From Novosphingobium sp. CECT 9465 (GTDB lineage Bacteria > Pseudomonadota > Alphaproteobacteria > Sphingomonadales > Sphingomonadaceae): a DNA stretch of 64,000 nt. The stretch spans positions 1,722,501-1,786,500 of the forward strand of contig NZ_CAKLBX010000001.1 in NCBI RefSeq assembly GCF_920987055.1. Reading direction: 5' to 3'. The translations under genes were made by a program, and so were the position numbers. The notes below the pieces were generated by a model. It ran no database searches. It had not been told where the DNA came from and saw only the letters and a program-made list of their open reading frames with translations. Of the stretch, positions 1 to 8,605 are shown piece by piece; positions within the stretch are counted from its first letter, which is position 1, and every line of letters starts with the position of its first letter.

Positions 1-1056
1 GCTGAGAATCCTGACGCTGGCGATGTGGCAAAGATCGAGGCTGCGGCTCCCAGGCTCACGCCAGACCCGGTCGTGTCGCAGGAAGTCGAGACACCGCGCG
101 CTCCGCCGACCCAAAGCGTGTCCGCCCATCCCAGCAAGAGTGTCTCGCCTTCGCTCGACACGAACGGGGGCGGTGCAAGGGGCGCGAAGGTTCTGGCGAG
201 TCCCGCCGTTCGTCAGCGCGCGAAGGATCTGGGGATCGATCTGAGCGAGGTACGGCCATCAGACGAAGGTCGCATCCGCCACGCCGATCTGGACCAGTTC
301 CTTTCTTACAATGCACAGGGCGGTTACCGCTCGGCAGGCGCAGAGCGCGGCGATGAGGTGATCAAGGTCATCGGGATGCGCCGCCGCATTGCGGAGAACA
401 TGGCGGCGTCCAAGCGCAACATCCCGCATTTCTCCTATGTCGAGGAGTGTGATGTAACCGCGCTGGAAGCCATGCGCGCGCAGCTGAACGCCAATCGCGG
501 GGAGAAGCCGAAGCTGACCCTCTTGCCGCTGCTGATCACCGCGACCTGCCGGGCGCTGCCGCAATTTCCGATGATCAATGCCCGCTATGATGACGAGGCT
601 GGTGTGGTCACGCGGTACGGCGCGGTGCATCTGGGAATGGCGGCGCAGACCCCTGCAGGACTGATGGTGCCGGTAATCCGCAATGCCCAGTCCCTGAACC
701 TGTGGCAATTGGCGCGCGAGATAGCCCGACTGGCCGACGCTGCCCGTAACGGTAGCGCCAGGTCCGACGAATTGTCCGGTTCGACGTTGACGGTGACGTC
801 GCTGGGACCGTTGGGGGGCGTCGCAACGACGCCGGTCATCAACCGCCCGGAAGTCGCGATCATCGGGCCGAACCGTATTGTGGAGCGTCCGATGTTCGTG
901 CCCGACGGGATGGGCGGGGAGCGGATCGAGAAGCGCAAGCTGATGAATATCTCGATCAGTTGCGATCACCGCGTCGTTGACGGTCATGATGCGGCCAGCT
1001 TTGTTCAGGCGGTTAAGATGCTGATCGAAACGCCGGTACTGTTGCTGGCCGATTGA
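1..1056 (+). CDS. Branched-chain 2-oxoacid dehydrogenase E2 (acyltransferase), 5' end missing
   Basis: The reading frame is open from the first base, so the start and the N-terminal lipoyl domain lie outside the window. What remains is a Pro/Ala-rich linker, a peripheral-subunit-binding domain at about nt 185-300 (LASPAVRQRAKDLGIDL), and the catalytic acyltransferase domain to the end. The active-site signature HRVVDG is at nt 967-984. The protein transfers acyl groups to CoA in a 2-oxoacid dehydrogenase complex. Assignment to the branched-chain rather than the pyruvate complex is inferred from the shape of the catalytic domain and from the presence of a separate, clearly PDH-type E2 gene at 30.6 kb. 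The E1 and E3 genes would be expected upstream. Confidence 0.85.
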   Translation, partial: AENPDAGDVAKIEAAAPRLTPDPVVSQEVETPRAPPTQSVSAHPSKSVSPSLDTNGGGARGAKVLASPAVRQRAKDLGIDLSEVRPSDEGRIRHADLDQFLSYNAQGGYRSAGAERGDEVIKVIGMRRRIAENMAASKRNIPHFSYVEECDVTALEAMRAQLNANRGEKPKLTLLPLLITATCRALPQFPMINARYDDEAGVVTRYGAVHLGMAAQTPAGLMVPVIRNAQSLNLWQLAREIARLADAARNGSARSDELSGSTLTVTSLGPLGGVATTPVINRPEVAIIGPNRIVERPMFVPDGMGGERIEKRKLMNISISCDHRVVDGHDAASFVQAVKMLIETPVLLLAD

Positions 1057-1084
1057 TTCGTCAGGATCGGAGGCGGAGGTAGCC

Positions 1085-1664
1085 ATGGCCAAGCTTGACC
1101 CGCGCATCGGTGACTATAGCCAAGGCAGGGGCATTCGCACAACCGATCCTTTCGCATTTCCGTGCGCTGGTGCATCGGACTGTCCCCGGCTGCGAAGAGG
1201 CGATCAAGTGGGGCATGCCGCATTTCACTCTGGGCGGGCGCAATCTGGCGGGAATGGCCGCGTTCAAAAAGCATGTTTCGATCTTTTTCCATCATGACGA
1301 GCAGCCCGGCGGGACCGGCAAGTTCCGCAAGATTGCATCGATCCAGGAACTTGCCGACGATTCGGTGATCGAGGAGCGCTTGCGCGCGGCGGTGGAGCGC
1401 TTGTCGTTGCCGCCTGCCGCAAGGACGACAAAGGCAGCAGCAGCGCCGAAGCCTGTGCCGGAAATTCCTGCGGCGTTCGCAGCGGCGTTGGGCGCAGCAT
1501 CGTTGACCGAGCGTTTTGCCGCAATGCCACCCGGTTATCGGCGGGAATACATCGAATGGATCGTCGATGCGAAGACCGAGGTGACGCGCGACAAGCGCAT
1601 CGTTCAAGCCGTCGCATGGATTGGCGAAGGCAAGCACCGCAACTGGAAGTACCGGAAGTGCTGA
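1085..1664 (+). CDS. YdeI/OmpD-associated (DUF1801-like) family protein with an apparent frameshift near the start
   Basis: A good ribosome binding site (GGAGG at 1075-1079) precedes the ATG at 1085, which opens with MAKLDPRIGDY, a typical beginning for this family. That frame then loses similarity. The rest of the family sequence (IAKAGAFAQPILSHFR, then EAIKWGMPHF) continues in the frame that begins at TTG 1095 and ends at 1664. Inserting TA at the TATA-like step near 1117-1121 would join the two frames. The frameshift is therefore either a real mutation (a pseudogene) or a sequence error; translation from TTG 1095 is possible but has no well-placed ribosome binding site. The family has no firmly established biochemical role. 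The C-terminal YdeI segment has EYIEWI and the basic KHRNWKYRKC tail. Confidence 0.75.
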
Positions 1665-1668
1665 TCGA

Positions 1669-2139
1669 TCAGCGCACCACCCCGCGATAGGTCAACTGCC
1701 CACTGCCGCGCAGGGCAATTTCGCCCGGAACGCGCCAGCGCAGATGCGTGACGTCCTCAGGCGTTGCGGATCGGAGCGATCCGTCACGGTCACGCAGGCG
1801 CATCGTTTCGATGTTGCCCCACGTGCGCCCGCCATCGACAGATACCTCTTCGGTGCCATCCATGCTGCGCTGGAATGCCACTGCGCGCGGCATCGGGTTG
1901 GTCACGGTAAATTCCTGGCCACGCAGCGCCGTCCAGTTGACGACGAATATCACACGGTCACCAGGGTTGAGGCGGTCGGCGCGGGCAAGGATTCGGCTGG
2001 TGCCGCCGCCCGGTGCCGTCACGAACTTCTCGACGAAGACGTCGCTGGCAAAGCGCACCGGCGCGGCTGCATGCGCCGCCATCGGCGTACAGACAGCCGC
2101 CGCGCTGGTCGCACCCAATGCGATCGATCTGGCAATCAT
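1669..2139 (-). CDS. Secreted hypothetical protein, conserved-repeat/DUF11-like fold
   Basis: A 156-residue protein from ATG 2139, preceded by a G-rich run about 7 nt upstream. A TTG seven codons further upstream is possible but less likely. The N-terminus is a clear signal peptide (MIARSIALGATSAAAV, with cleavage after AHAAA). The mature part has the look of a small beta-sandwich (GDRVIFVVNW, VTNPMPRAVAF, SVDGGRTW), the kind found in extracytoplasmic proteins of the conserved-repeat type. No catalytic motif is visible. It faces the YdeI-family gene tail to tail with only 4 bp between them. Function unknown; export to the periplasm or surface is inferred from the signal peptide. Confidence 0.7.
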   Translation of the reverse strand: MIARSIALGATSAAAVCTPMAAHAAAPVRFASDVFVEKFVTAPGGGTSRILARADRLNPGDRVIFVVNWTALRGQEFTVTNPMPRAVAFQRSMDGTEEVSVDGGRTWGNIETMRLRDRDGSLRSATPEDVTHLRWRVPGEIALRGSGQLTYRGVVR

Positions 2140-2259
2140 TGCGGCCCCCGTCGTGCGCAAACTGCGCGCATACAGGCTTTGTCACAGACAGGCTAAAACG
2201 TGGTTAACGGGCCGAAACCACGTTTTTCCGTATCGATGGGAATTGCTTCACGAACAGCG

Positions 2260-2288
2260 TTGACAGCCCGCCGAAGCTGCCATAGAGG
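2260..2288 (+). promoter_or_regulatory. Promoter of first tRNA-Asp
   Basis: A consensus -35 box TTGACA (2260-2265) is followed after exactly 17 bp by TAGAGG (2283-2288), 18 bp before the tRNA. The same arrangement occurs before the second tRNA-Asp copy, including the flanking words GCC and CTGCCA, so it appears to have been copied with the gene. Confidence 0.7.
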
Positions 2289-2306
2289 CGGCGCTCCCAA
2301 GGGTGA

Positions 2307-2383
2307 GCGGGTGTAGCTCAGTTGGTTAGAGTATCGGCCTGTCACGCCGAGGGTCGCGGGTTCAAGTCCCGTCACTCGCGCCA
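2307..2383 (+). tRNA. tRNA-Asp (GTC), copy 1
   Basis: A 77-nt gene with encoded CCA. Acceptor stem GCGGGTG pairs with CACTCGC with one G-U. The anticodon stem TCGGC/GCCGA carries loop CTGTCAC, giving anticodon GTC. The T-loop is TTCAAGT. The sequence is identical to the copy at 3199-3275. Confidence 0.97.
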
Positions 2384-2394
2384 TTGGGAAGATA

Positions 2395-2424
2395 AAAAAG
2401 GCGCCTGCGGGCGCCTTTTTCTTT
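2395..2424 (+). terminator. Rho-independent terminator after tRNA-Asp copy 1
   Basis: An A-rich leader, then stem GGCGCC (2400-2405), loop TGCG, stem GGCGCC (2410-2415), followed by TTTTTCTTT. It sits 16 bp after the tRNA CCA end. Confidence 0.85.
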
Positions 2425-2499
2425 GGTGGTTTCATCGCGTTGTAAATGTATTCACGCATGGGCAGGATCTGCTCCCGTCCTTGCACAGCGAGGTCCGTC

Positions 2500-3072
2500 A
2501 TGACGCCAGCGAAACTTCTTGTTCCGACATATGTGCAGTTGTTGAATGCCCTGTCGGGCTGGTTGGGCAAGGCTCAGGCGCAACTGTCTGCGGATGAGGC
2601 CGAAGCGCTTCTATCTGCGCGCCTTGCGCCGGACATGTTTCCGCTCTCCACCCAGATTCGGTTCGCTTGCGTTCAGGCGCAGGAGGGGATGGCCCGGCTG
2701 CAAGGCATGGGCTTTCCTGCTTCGATCGATGTCCTTCTGGATGAAGGGCGCAATGGGGGGACGCACCCCGGAACCATGGCTGACGCGCAGGACAGGATCA
2801 ATCAGACTGTGGCGCTGGTGCAGGCTGCTGAATCAGACCAGTTTGATAATGATGGGGAAAGACCGATCGAGCATAGCCTGCCGAACGGGATGATTTTCGA
2901 TCTCACGGCGGAAACTTACGCGCGGGACTGGACGCTCCCGCAATTCTATTTCCATGTGATGACCGCTTACGCCATTCTGCGCAGCGAAGGGATCAATCTG
3001 GGCAAGGCAGACTATGTCAGCCACATGTTCGCATATTTGCGCCCCGGCACCCTGCCTTCGCAACAGGACTGA
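2500..3072 (+). CDS. DUF1993 family protein
   Basis: A 190-residue protein. ATG 2500 was chosen because GAGG lies just upstream and the text from there (MTPAKLLVPTYVQLL) matches the normal DUF1993 beginning; an upstream ATG at 2446 would add 18 unlikely residues. The family is all-helical and resembles the DinB/four-helix-bundle fold. Visible family features are FACVQAQEGMARL, the HSLPNG stretch, and FYFHVMTAYAILRSEG near the C-terminus. No enzymatic function is established. The gene stands alone between two identical tRNA-Asp genes, each with its own promoter; the terminator behind the first tRNA separates it from that unit. Confidence 0.8.
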   Translation: MTPAKLLVPTYVQLLNALSGWLGKAQAQLSADEAEALLSARLAPDMFPLSTQIRFACVQAQEGMARLQGMGFPASIDVLLDEGRNGGTHPGTMADAQDRINQTVALVQAAESDQFDNDGERPIEHSLPNGMIFDLTAETYARDWTLPQFYFHVMTAYAILRSEGINLGKADYVSHMFAYLRPGTLPSQQD

Positions 3073-3149
3073 TGCCGAGCGATTTGCCTGCGCGGTTGTG
3101 CATGCTTCCGGTCGACGGTGGAATCGTGGATTTTCCTGCGCCGGGTATG

Positions 3150-3178
3150 TTGACAGCCCCGCGCGCCTGCCATAGATG
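3150..3178 (+). promoter_or_regulatory. Promoter of second tRNA-Asp
   Basis: TTGACA (3150-3155), 17-bp spacer, TAGATG (3173-3178). This has the same spacing and largely the same sequence as the promoter of copy 1 at 2260-2288. Confidence 0.7.
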
Positions 3179-3198
3179 CGCGGCTCCCCAAGGGGCGA

Positions 3199-3275
3199 GC
3201 GGGTGTAGCTCAGTTGGTTAGAGTATCGGCCTGTCACGCCGAGGGTCGCGGGTTCAAGTCCCGTCACTCGCGCCA
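3199..3275 (+). tRNA. tRNA-Asp (GTC), copy 2
   Basis: 77 nt with encoded CCA and anticodon GTC, identical in sequence to copy 1 at 2307-2383. It ends 58 bp before the convergent DUF2842 gene. Unlike copy 1, it has no clear T-tract terminator directly behind it. Confidence 0.97.
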
Positions 3276-3333
3276 CCTTGGGGAATTTTCCCTTTCATCG
3301 CAATACCTGCCACCATTCCAATAGGCGGATGGA

Positions 3334-3552
3334 TCATCCCCAGCGGCCGGTTTCCATCCAGATCAGGAAGCCCCGCAGCGGCAGCAGCCAGATGACGCCG
3401 AGCACGATATACGCGATGGTCTGCAACAGCACATGCCACTGGCCGATGATCGGCGATGCGGCGGCAATGGCAACCGCATAAAGCGTCAGCGCACACAACA
3501 ACGCGATTATGCCCACGGGCTTGCGCCAGGTCGGCTTGTAGTCGTGCTTCAT
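3334..3552 (-). CDS. DUF2842 small membrane protein
   Basis: A 72-residue protein with two hydrophobic segments (about residues 11-31 and 38-56) and the family ending WMETGRWG. The start ATG at 3552 overlaps the stop of the upstream cyclo-ligase gene by 4 bp (ATGA), which points to translational coupling. DUF2842 proteins are small two-helix inner-membrane proteins of alphaproteobacteria with no known function. The folate gene next to it gives no obvious functional clue. Confidence 0.85.
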   Translation of the reverse strand: MKHDYKPTWRKPVGIIALLCALTLYAVAIAAASPIIGQWHVLLQTIAYIVLGVIWLLPLRGFLIWMETGRWG

Positions 3553-4136
3553 GCTGCGATCTCCCAAGGGCCATAGATTCGCGTTGGCGTTATCACGGCA
3601 TGGAGCGGTCGATCGTGCGCCTCGCGCGGCAGATCGGCAATCATCTGGCAATCCCAGGCAAGACCGATGGGCAGGACGGAAGGATTTTCAGCCAGCCAGC
3701 GATCGTAGTGACCGCCGCCCTGGCCAAGTCGGTCACCGTTGGGCGTGAAGCCGACGAGCGGCACGAACAGCACATCGGGGACCAGTTCGGGCGCATCCGC
3801 TTCGGGTTGGGAAATGCGCTGCCACGGTCCGGGGGCCAGCATCTCCTCGACCCATGGCGACCCCCATTCCCGGAAGGTCATCGGAGAATCGCGGTCGGCG
3901 AACCACGGCAGCGCAATTCTGTGCCCCGCTTCGTGGAAATGGCGCGCATAGGCTGTGGCGGGCGCTTCACCCGGTCCGGCGAGATACACGCCGATGGTGG
4001 CTCCTTCAGGCACCAACGCCTTGACGGGGGAGGGGGGCTGTCTGAACATCAAAGCCCGAAAACGCGGGTCCATTGCGATAACGTGGGCATTGCGCTTCGC
4101 CCTGAGGTCTTTGCGCAGCGCTGATTTCGGGTCCAC
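3549..4136 (-). CDS. 5-formyltetrahydrofolate cyclo-ligase
   Basis: A 195-residue protein, normal for the family. It uses ATP to convert 5-formyl-THF to 5,10-methenyl-THF, so it recycles stored or inhibitory folate in the cytoplasm. Recognisable are the N-terminal basic segment (KSALRKDLRAKRN) and the conserved nucleotide/folate motif NGDRLGQGGGHYDRWL at about residues 138-153. Downstream it is coupled to the DUF2842 gene. Upstream is a stretch of about 200 bp resembling 6S RNA and then zapA, the arrangement known for ssrS in many proteobacteria. The common gene names are ygfA or fau. Confidence 0.92.
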   Translation of the reverse strand: MDPKSALRKDLRAKRNAHVIAMDPRFRALMFRQPPSPVKALVPEGATIGVYLAGPGEAPATAYARHFHEAGHRIALPWFADRDSPMTFREWGSPWVEEMLAPGPWQRISQPEADAPELVPDVLFVPLVGFTPNGDRLGQGGGHYDRWLAENPSVLPIGLAWDCQMIADLPREAHDRPLHAVITPTRIYGPWEIAA

Positions 4137-4154
4137 GCGATGCTCCGCAGCGGT

Positions 4155-4305
4155 TGTAAAGAGGGGGGTGACGGGCCCACCATGGGTCGTTAGCTCGGAA
4201 AATCCTCCGACGCCTCGACGTCAGGTGGGGACCGCTTGCCCAAGACCAGGATCAAGGACAGGGGCAGCCCCCTTGGATTGCTTATAGCCTCAGGGATATT
4301 CATGC
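4155..4305 (-). ncRNA. ssrS: Candidate 6S RNA (SsrS)
   Basis: The gap between zapA and the cyclo-ligase gene on the minus strand is the standard location of 6S RNA, which binds sigma-70 RNA polymerase in stationary phase. The minus strand contains ATCCCTGAGGC, which resembles the conserved CCCUGAG element. It also has arms able to pair around an open centre: GAATATCC (4301-4294) with GGATTTTC (4205-4198), and an inner CAAGG/CCTTG hairpin. There is no coding frame. The ends given are estimates; position and the CCCTGAG element are the main support, since I could not score a covariance model. Confidence 0.6.
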
Positions 4306-4338
4306 GGCTCGTGCCGGGCAGATCCCGTCGTCCCTTAT

Positions 4339-4680
4339 TTAGGCGTTCGCAGGCCCATGCTCAAGGGCGCCCCCAAGTTTTTCAAGCCGTTCGGCCAATT
4401 GATTGATGCGATCGATCGTTGCGGCGTCAATTGCGGGCGCTGGCGGAGCAACAGCGGGAGCATTCGCGGCCGGAGGCGGCGCCTGCCGGTGAGCTTCGTG
4501 CAATTCGTCGGCAAGCATCAGCGCAACAACCAGCAGCATCCGCGATTCGCTGGGCGCGCCGCCCATGCGTTGGGCGCGTTCGTCGATCATGCGGCCCAGC
4601 ATCTCGACGTGGGCTTCCTCACCCTCGGCGCATGACACGGCAAAAGACCGCCCGCCGATAGGCAGGTTTACGTTGCTCAT
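4339..4680 (-). CDS. zapA: Cell division protein ZapA
   Basis: A 113-residue protein. The N-terminal globular domain (residues 1-60) has the family pattern NLPIGGRSFAVSC, EEAHVEMLGRMIDERAQRMG and LLVVALMLADELHEA. An Ala/Pro-rich linker follows, then a C-terminal coiled coil (DRINQLAERLEKLGGAL). ZapA bundles FtsZ filaments at the division ring. The start overlaps the stop of the upstream coiled-coil gene by 4 bp, so the two are probably translated together. The 6S RNA candidate and folate gene follow downstream. Confidence 0.92.
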   Translation of the reverse strand: MSNVNLPIGGRSFAVSCAEGEEAHVEMLGRMIDERAQRMGGAPSESRMLLVVALMLADELHEAHRQAPPPAANAPAVAPPAPAIDAATIDRINQLAERLEKLGGALEHGPANA

Positions 4681-4889
4681 TTCGGCAGGCCTGCCAGCAG
4701 AAGGTCAAGCTGGTGCAATTCCTGCGCCACCGTGTCCTTCAGCTTGCGGTGACGGACTTTGAGAATCGCAAGTTCCTGCCCCGCCTCACCGTCATGATTG
4801 CCCTGTTGTGAAATCGCCCCCTCGACCTTCGCGAGCGCCTGCTCGAGCCGGTCCAGCGCGGCATCCAATGCTTCGGTCGCCATGGGCAT
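4677..4889 (-). CDS. Small coiled-coil protein upstream of zapA
   Basis: About 70 residues, predicted to be almost entirely helical with heptad-like spacing (ALDRLEQALAKVEGAI, then LKVRHRKLKDTVAQELHQLDLLL). The start is uncertain: GTG 4901, ATG 4889 and ATG 4883 are in frame and none has a strong ribosome binding site. The ATGA overlap with zapA suggests joint function in cell division, possibly as a ZapB-like partner or a DUF4164-type protein, but this rests on context and coiled-coil character only. Confidence 0.7.
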   Translation of the reverse strand: MPMATEALDAALDRLEQALAKVEGAISQQGNHDGEAGQELAILKVRHRKLKDTVAQELHQLDLLLAGLPK

Positions 4890-5108
4890 GGACGCTACCA
4901 CATTGTCCGTTTATCGCAACAGCGAAGCAGCCTGACGAATGGAGGAGCGTCGGACATTCACATTGCGGGACATTCCGAAACACTCTCACCATAGCCGCAG
5001 CCTTGACCGGGGGGGCTGCCGTGACCAAAGAGGCCGCGCTCCGAATCATCGGGAATCGTGCAATGGACTGTTGGATCCACCGCACGACATGGAAGGTCTT
5101 TTGCAAGC

Positions 5109-7097
5109 ATGACACGCGAATCCGCCGGGCTGGCGCATAATCAGGAACAATTGGTCCCGATGGCCAATGCAATCCGCGCGCTGGCCATGGATGCCGTTCA
5201 GGCTGCCAATTCCGGTCACCCAGGCATGCCGATGGGCATGGCCGATGTGGCGACTGTGCTGTGGACCCAGTTCCTGAAGCACGATCCGTCTGCACCGCAC
5301 TGGTCCGATCGCGATCGGTTCGTGCTTTCGGCCGGCCATGGATCGATGCTGATCTATGCGCTGCTGCACCTCACCGGCTATGCCAGCCCGACCATGGCCG
5401 ACATCGCCAAGTTCCGCCAGCTGGACAGCGTTTGCGCCGGTCACCCGGAAAACTTCCTGATCGATGGCGTGGAATGCACCACCGGCCCGCTGGGGCAGGG
5501 GCTTGCCATGGCGGTTGGCATGGCGATGGCCGAGCGTCATCTCAACGCGCAGTTCGGCGATGATCTTGTCGATCACAAGACCTGGGTTGTTGCCGGTGAC
5601 GGCTGCCTGATGGAAGGCATCAATCACGAAGCGATCGGACTTGCCGGTACGCTGAAGCTGGGTCGTCTCAACGTGCTGTGGGACGACAACAAGATCACCA
5701 TCGATGGCGACACCTCGCTTTCGACCACCGAGGACATTCTGGGCCGCTACACCGCCAGTGGCTGGCACGTTGCATCGTGCGACGGCCATGACTTTGCCGA
5801 TATCGCTCGCGCGCTCGCCGAAGCGTCCGCCGATCCGCGTCCGTCGCTGGTGGCCTGCCGCACCGTGATCGGCAAGGGCGCGCCCAACAAGCAGGGCGGG
5901 CACAACGTCCACGGCTCGCCCCTGGGCGCTGACGAGATCGCCGCCGCGCGCGATTATCTGGGCTGGACGGCAGCACCGTTCGAAGTGCCTGCCGATATTC
6001 TGGCCAACTGGCGCGCTGCCGGCATGGCAGGCCAGGCCGACCGTTCAGCATGGGAAGCCCGCGCTGCCGGCAATGCCAAGGCCGCCGAACTGGCGCGGCG
6101 CATGTCTGGTGAACTGCCTGCGGACACCGGTTATGACGCCTATGTCCAGTCGCTGATCGCCACCCCGCCCAAGGTCGCCACGCGCAAGTCGAGCGAAATG
6201 GCGCTGGAAGCCTTCACTGCAAACGTGCCGGAAATGGTCGGTGGATCGGCCGATCTTACAGGATCGAACAACACCAAGACCAAGTCGACGTTGCCGTTCA
6301 CGCCCGAAAGCTATGACGGTCGCTATGTCTATTACGGCATCCGCGAATTCGGCATGGCCGCCGCGATGAACGGCATGGCGCTGCATGGCGGGGTGATCCC
6401 CTATGGCGGCACGTTCCTGATCTTCTCGGACTATTGCCGCAACGCCATCCGCATGTCAGCGTTGCAGCGCCAGCGTGTCGTCTATGTGTTGACGCATGAT
6501 TCGATCGGTCTTGGCGAAGACGGTCCTACCCATCAGCCGGTCGAACATGTCATGTCCTTGCGCATGATCCCGAACCTGCTGGTGTTCCGCCCCGCCGATG
6601 CCATCGAAACGGCTGAAGCGTGGGCGCTGGCGCTGGCAAACAAGGATCGTCCTTCTGTTCTCGCGCTCACCCGCCAGAACCTTCCGCCGGTACGCTTCGA
6701 TGCCGAGATGAAGAGCGCGAAGGGGGCCTATCGTCTGGTTGAAGCCAAGGGCGACCGCAAGGTCGTGCTGCTGGCAACGGGTTCGGAAGTGGCGCTGGCC
6801 ATGGATGTGGCCGCCAGGCTGGAGGCACAGGGCATCGGCGTCGATGTCGTTTCGGCTCCCTGCTGGGAACTGTTCGACGAACAGGATGCCGCCTATCGCG
6901 CCGATGTGCTGCCTGCGGGCGTGCTCAAGGTTTCGATCGAGGCAGGTGTGACGCTTGGCTGGCAGAAGTATGTCGGCGATGGCCTGACCATCGGCATCGA
7001 TTCGTTCGGCGCGTCGGCTCCGGCCGAAGTGCTGTTCGACCACTTCGGTCTTTCGGCTGAAAAGATTGTTCCGCAGATTCTTGCGCGGGTTTCGTAA
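5109..7097 (+). CDS. tkt: Transketolase
   Basis: 662 residues, the same size as E. coli TktA. It transfers two-carbon ketol units between sugar phosphates using TPP and Mg2+ and links the pentose-phosphate and glycolytic pathways. Visible are the N-terminal [21 protein letters not shown], the TPP-binding GDGCLMEG with a following NVLWDDNKI, and the pyrimidine-binding region with [20 protein letters not shown] 5109 follows GGAAGG at about 11 nt. It heads a sugar-phosphate cluster: gap begins 19 bp downstream, followed by pgk and class I aldolase. thiE, a TPP biosynthesis gene, closes the cluster. Confidence 0.96.
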   Translation: MTRESAGLAHNQEQLVPMANAIRALAMDAVQAANSGHPGMPMGMADVATVLWTQFLKHDPSAPHWSDRDRFVLSAGHGSMLIYALLHLTGYASPTMADIAKFRQLDSVCAGHPENFLIDGVECTTGPLGQGLAMAVGMAMAERHLNAQFGDDLVDHKTWVVAGDGCLMEGINHEAIGLAGTLKLGRLNVLWDDNKITIDGDTSLSTTEDILGRYTASGWHVASCDGHDFADIARALAEASADPRPSLVACRTVIGKGAPNKQGGHNVHGSPLGADEIAAARDYLGWTAAPFEVPADILANWRAAGMAGQADRSAWEARAAGNAKAAELARRMSGELPADTGYDAYVQSLIATPPKVATRKSSEMALEAFTANVPEMVGGSADLTGSNNTKTKSTLPFTPESYDGRYVYYGIREFGMAAAMNGMALHGGVIPYGGTFLIFSDYCRNAIRMSALQRQRVVYVLTHDSIGLGEDGPTHQPVEHVMSLRMIPNLLVFRPADAIETAEAWALALANKDRPSVLALTRQNLPPVRFDAEMKSAKGAYRLVEAKGDRKVVLLATGSEVALAMDVAARLEAQGIGVDVVSAPCWELFDEQDAAYRADVLPAGVLKVSIEAGVTLGWQKYVGDGLTIGIDSFGASAPAEVLFDHFGLSAEKIVPQILARVS

Positions 7098-7116
7098 TCT
7101 AACAGGAGAACATCCC

Positions 7117-8124
7117 ATGGCGACCAAGGTTGCAATCAACGGTTTCGGACGCATCGGGCGCAATGTTGCACGCGCCATTCTCGAACGGCCCGAATGCGGC
7201 CTTGAACTGGTCTCGATCAACGATCTGGCAGACGCCAAGGCGAACGCCCTGCTGTTCAAGCGCGACAGTGTGCATGGTGCCTTCTCTGGCGACGTTTCGG
7301 TTGATGGCAATGACCTGATCGTCAATGGCAAGCGCATTCAGGTGACCGCCGAACGCGATCCCGCCAACCTGCCGCATGCCGCCAACGGCATCGACATCGC
7401 CCTGGAATGCACGGGCTTCTTCACCACGCGCGAAGGCGGCCAGAAGCACCTTGATGCAGGCGCAAAGCGCGTGCTGATCTCGGCTCCGGGCAAGAAGGTC
7501 GACCTGACCGTCGTGTTCGGCGTGAATGACGACAAGCTGACCGGCGATCACAAGATCGTGTCGAACGCATCGTGCACCACCAACTGCCTCGCGCCGATGG
7601 CCAAGGTTCTGCATGAAGCGATCGGTATTGAACGTGGCCTGATGACCACGATCCATTCGTACACCAACGACCAGAAGATCCTCGACCAGATCCACAGCGA
7701 TCCGCGCCGTGCCCGCGCTGCTGCGATGAACATGATCCCGACCAGCACCGGTGCTGCCGTGGCCGTGGGTGAAGTCCTGCCGGACCTCAAGGGCAAGCTC
7801 GACGGGTCTTCGATCCGCGTTCCCACCCCGAACGTATCGGTGGTCGACCTTACCTTCACGCCAAAGCGCGATACCACGCTTGAAGAAGTCAACGCCGTGC
7901 TCAAGGCAGCAGCCGAAGGCCCGCTCAAGGGTGTGCTGGGTTACACTGAAGAACCGCTCGTATCGATCGACTTCAACCACGATTCGCACTCGTCGACCAT
8001 CGACAGCCTCGAAACCGCGGTGCTCGAAGGCAAGCTGGTGCGCGTGCTTTCGTGGTATGACAACGAATGGGGCTTCTCGAACCGCATGCTCGATACTGCG
8101 GGCGTGATGGCGAAGTTCCTCTGA
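7117..8124 (+). CDS. gap: Glyceraldehyde-3-phosphate dehydrogenase, type I
   Basis: 335 residues. It oxidises glyceraldehyde-3-phosphate to 1,3-bisphosphoglycerate with NAD(P)+. The Rossmann motif [13 protein letters not shown] is at the N-terminus, the active site [12 protein letters not shown] has catalytic Cys153, and [12 protein letters not shown] is near the C-terminus. AGGAG lies 7 nt before ATG 7117, directly behind tkt. In cluster with pgk, only a small MOSC gene intervenes. Confidence 0.97.
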   Translation: MATKVAINGFGRIGRNVARAILERPECGLELVSINDLADAKANALLFKRDSVHGAFSGDVSVDGNDLIVNGKRIQVTAERDPANLPHAANGIDIALECTGFFTTREGGQKHLDAGAKRVLISAPGKKVDLTVVFGVNDDKLTGDHKIVSNASCTTNCLAPMAKVLHEAIGIERGLMTTIHSYTNDQKILDQIHSDPRRARAAAMNMIPTSTGAAVAVGEVLPDLKGKLDGSSIRVPTPNVSVVDLTFTPKRDTTLEEVNAVLKAAAEGPLKGVLGYTEEPLVSIDFNHDSHSSTIDSLETAVLEGKLVRVLSWYDNEWGFSNRMLDTAGVMAKFL

Positions 8125-8131
8125 GGATAGC

Positions 8132-8605
8132 GTGACCATGGGGCGTCTTGGCGGGATTGCACGGCACGGCCGTTCTCGCGGACCGATCGAGACGCTCCAT
8201 CACGTTTCCGTGACGCAGGCCGAAGGCGTTCACGGCGATCTGCGCGGGGCGATTCGTCCCGGCAAATCGGGCCGTCGCCAGATTTCGCTCATCGAAGCCG
8301 AAAGCTGGGATGCCGCCATTGCCGAACTGGGCGACGGCGTTGACCGGGCGATGCCCTGGCATGTGCGCCGGGCAAACCTGCTGGTCGAGGGCCTGCGCCT
8401 GCCGCGTGAGGCCGGAAAAGTCATCGCCATCGGTGCCAGTCTGCGCATAGAAGTCACCTGCGAATGCGATCCGTGCAGCCGCATGGACGAAATCCTGCCC
8501 GGCCTGAAAACCGCGCTGCTGCCCGACTGGCGCGGCGGCGTGCTTGGTCGGGTGCTTACCGATGGCGAAATCGCCGTTGGCGACGAAGTGAGGATCGAGG
8601 AATGA
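8132..8605 (+). CDS. MOSC domain protein between gap and pgk
   Basis: 155-157 residues. GTG 8132 (4 nt after GAGGA) and ATG 8138 (about 10 nt after) are both plausible starts. It is a compact stand-alone MOSC domain: [10 protein letters not shown], the cysteine motif [11 protein letters not shown] with the presumed sulfur-carrying Cys, RGGVLGRVL, and the ending [15 protein letters not shown] domains bind sulfur or act on molybdenum cofactor and reduced N-hydroxylated substrates. Its stop overlaps the pgk start by 4 bp, so it is translated with the glycolytic genes. Why a MOSC protein sits there is unknown; a coupling role in glycolysis is not implied by the sequence. Confidence 0.88.
   Translation: MTMGRLGGIARHGRSRGPIETLHHVSVTQAEGVHGDLRGAIRPGKSGRRQISLIEAESWDAAIAELGDGVDRAMPWHVRRANLLVEGLRLPREAGKVIAIGASLRIEVTCECDPCSRMDEILPGLKTALLPDWRGGVLGRVLTDGEIAVGDEVRIEE

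Noticed and set aside
7099..8139. A minus-strand frame covering gap
   Set aside because: It is antisense to gap, whose active site and Rossmann motif are intact. There is no independent evidence for it.
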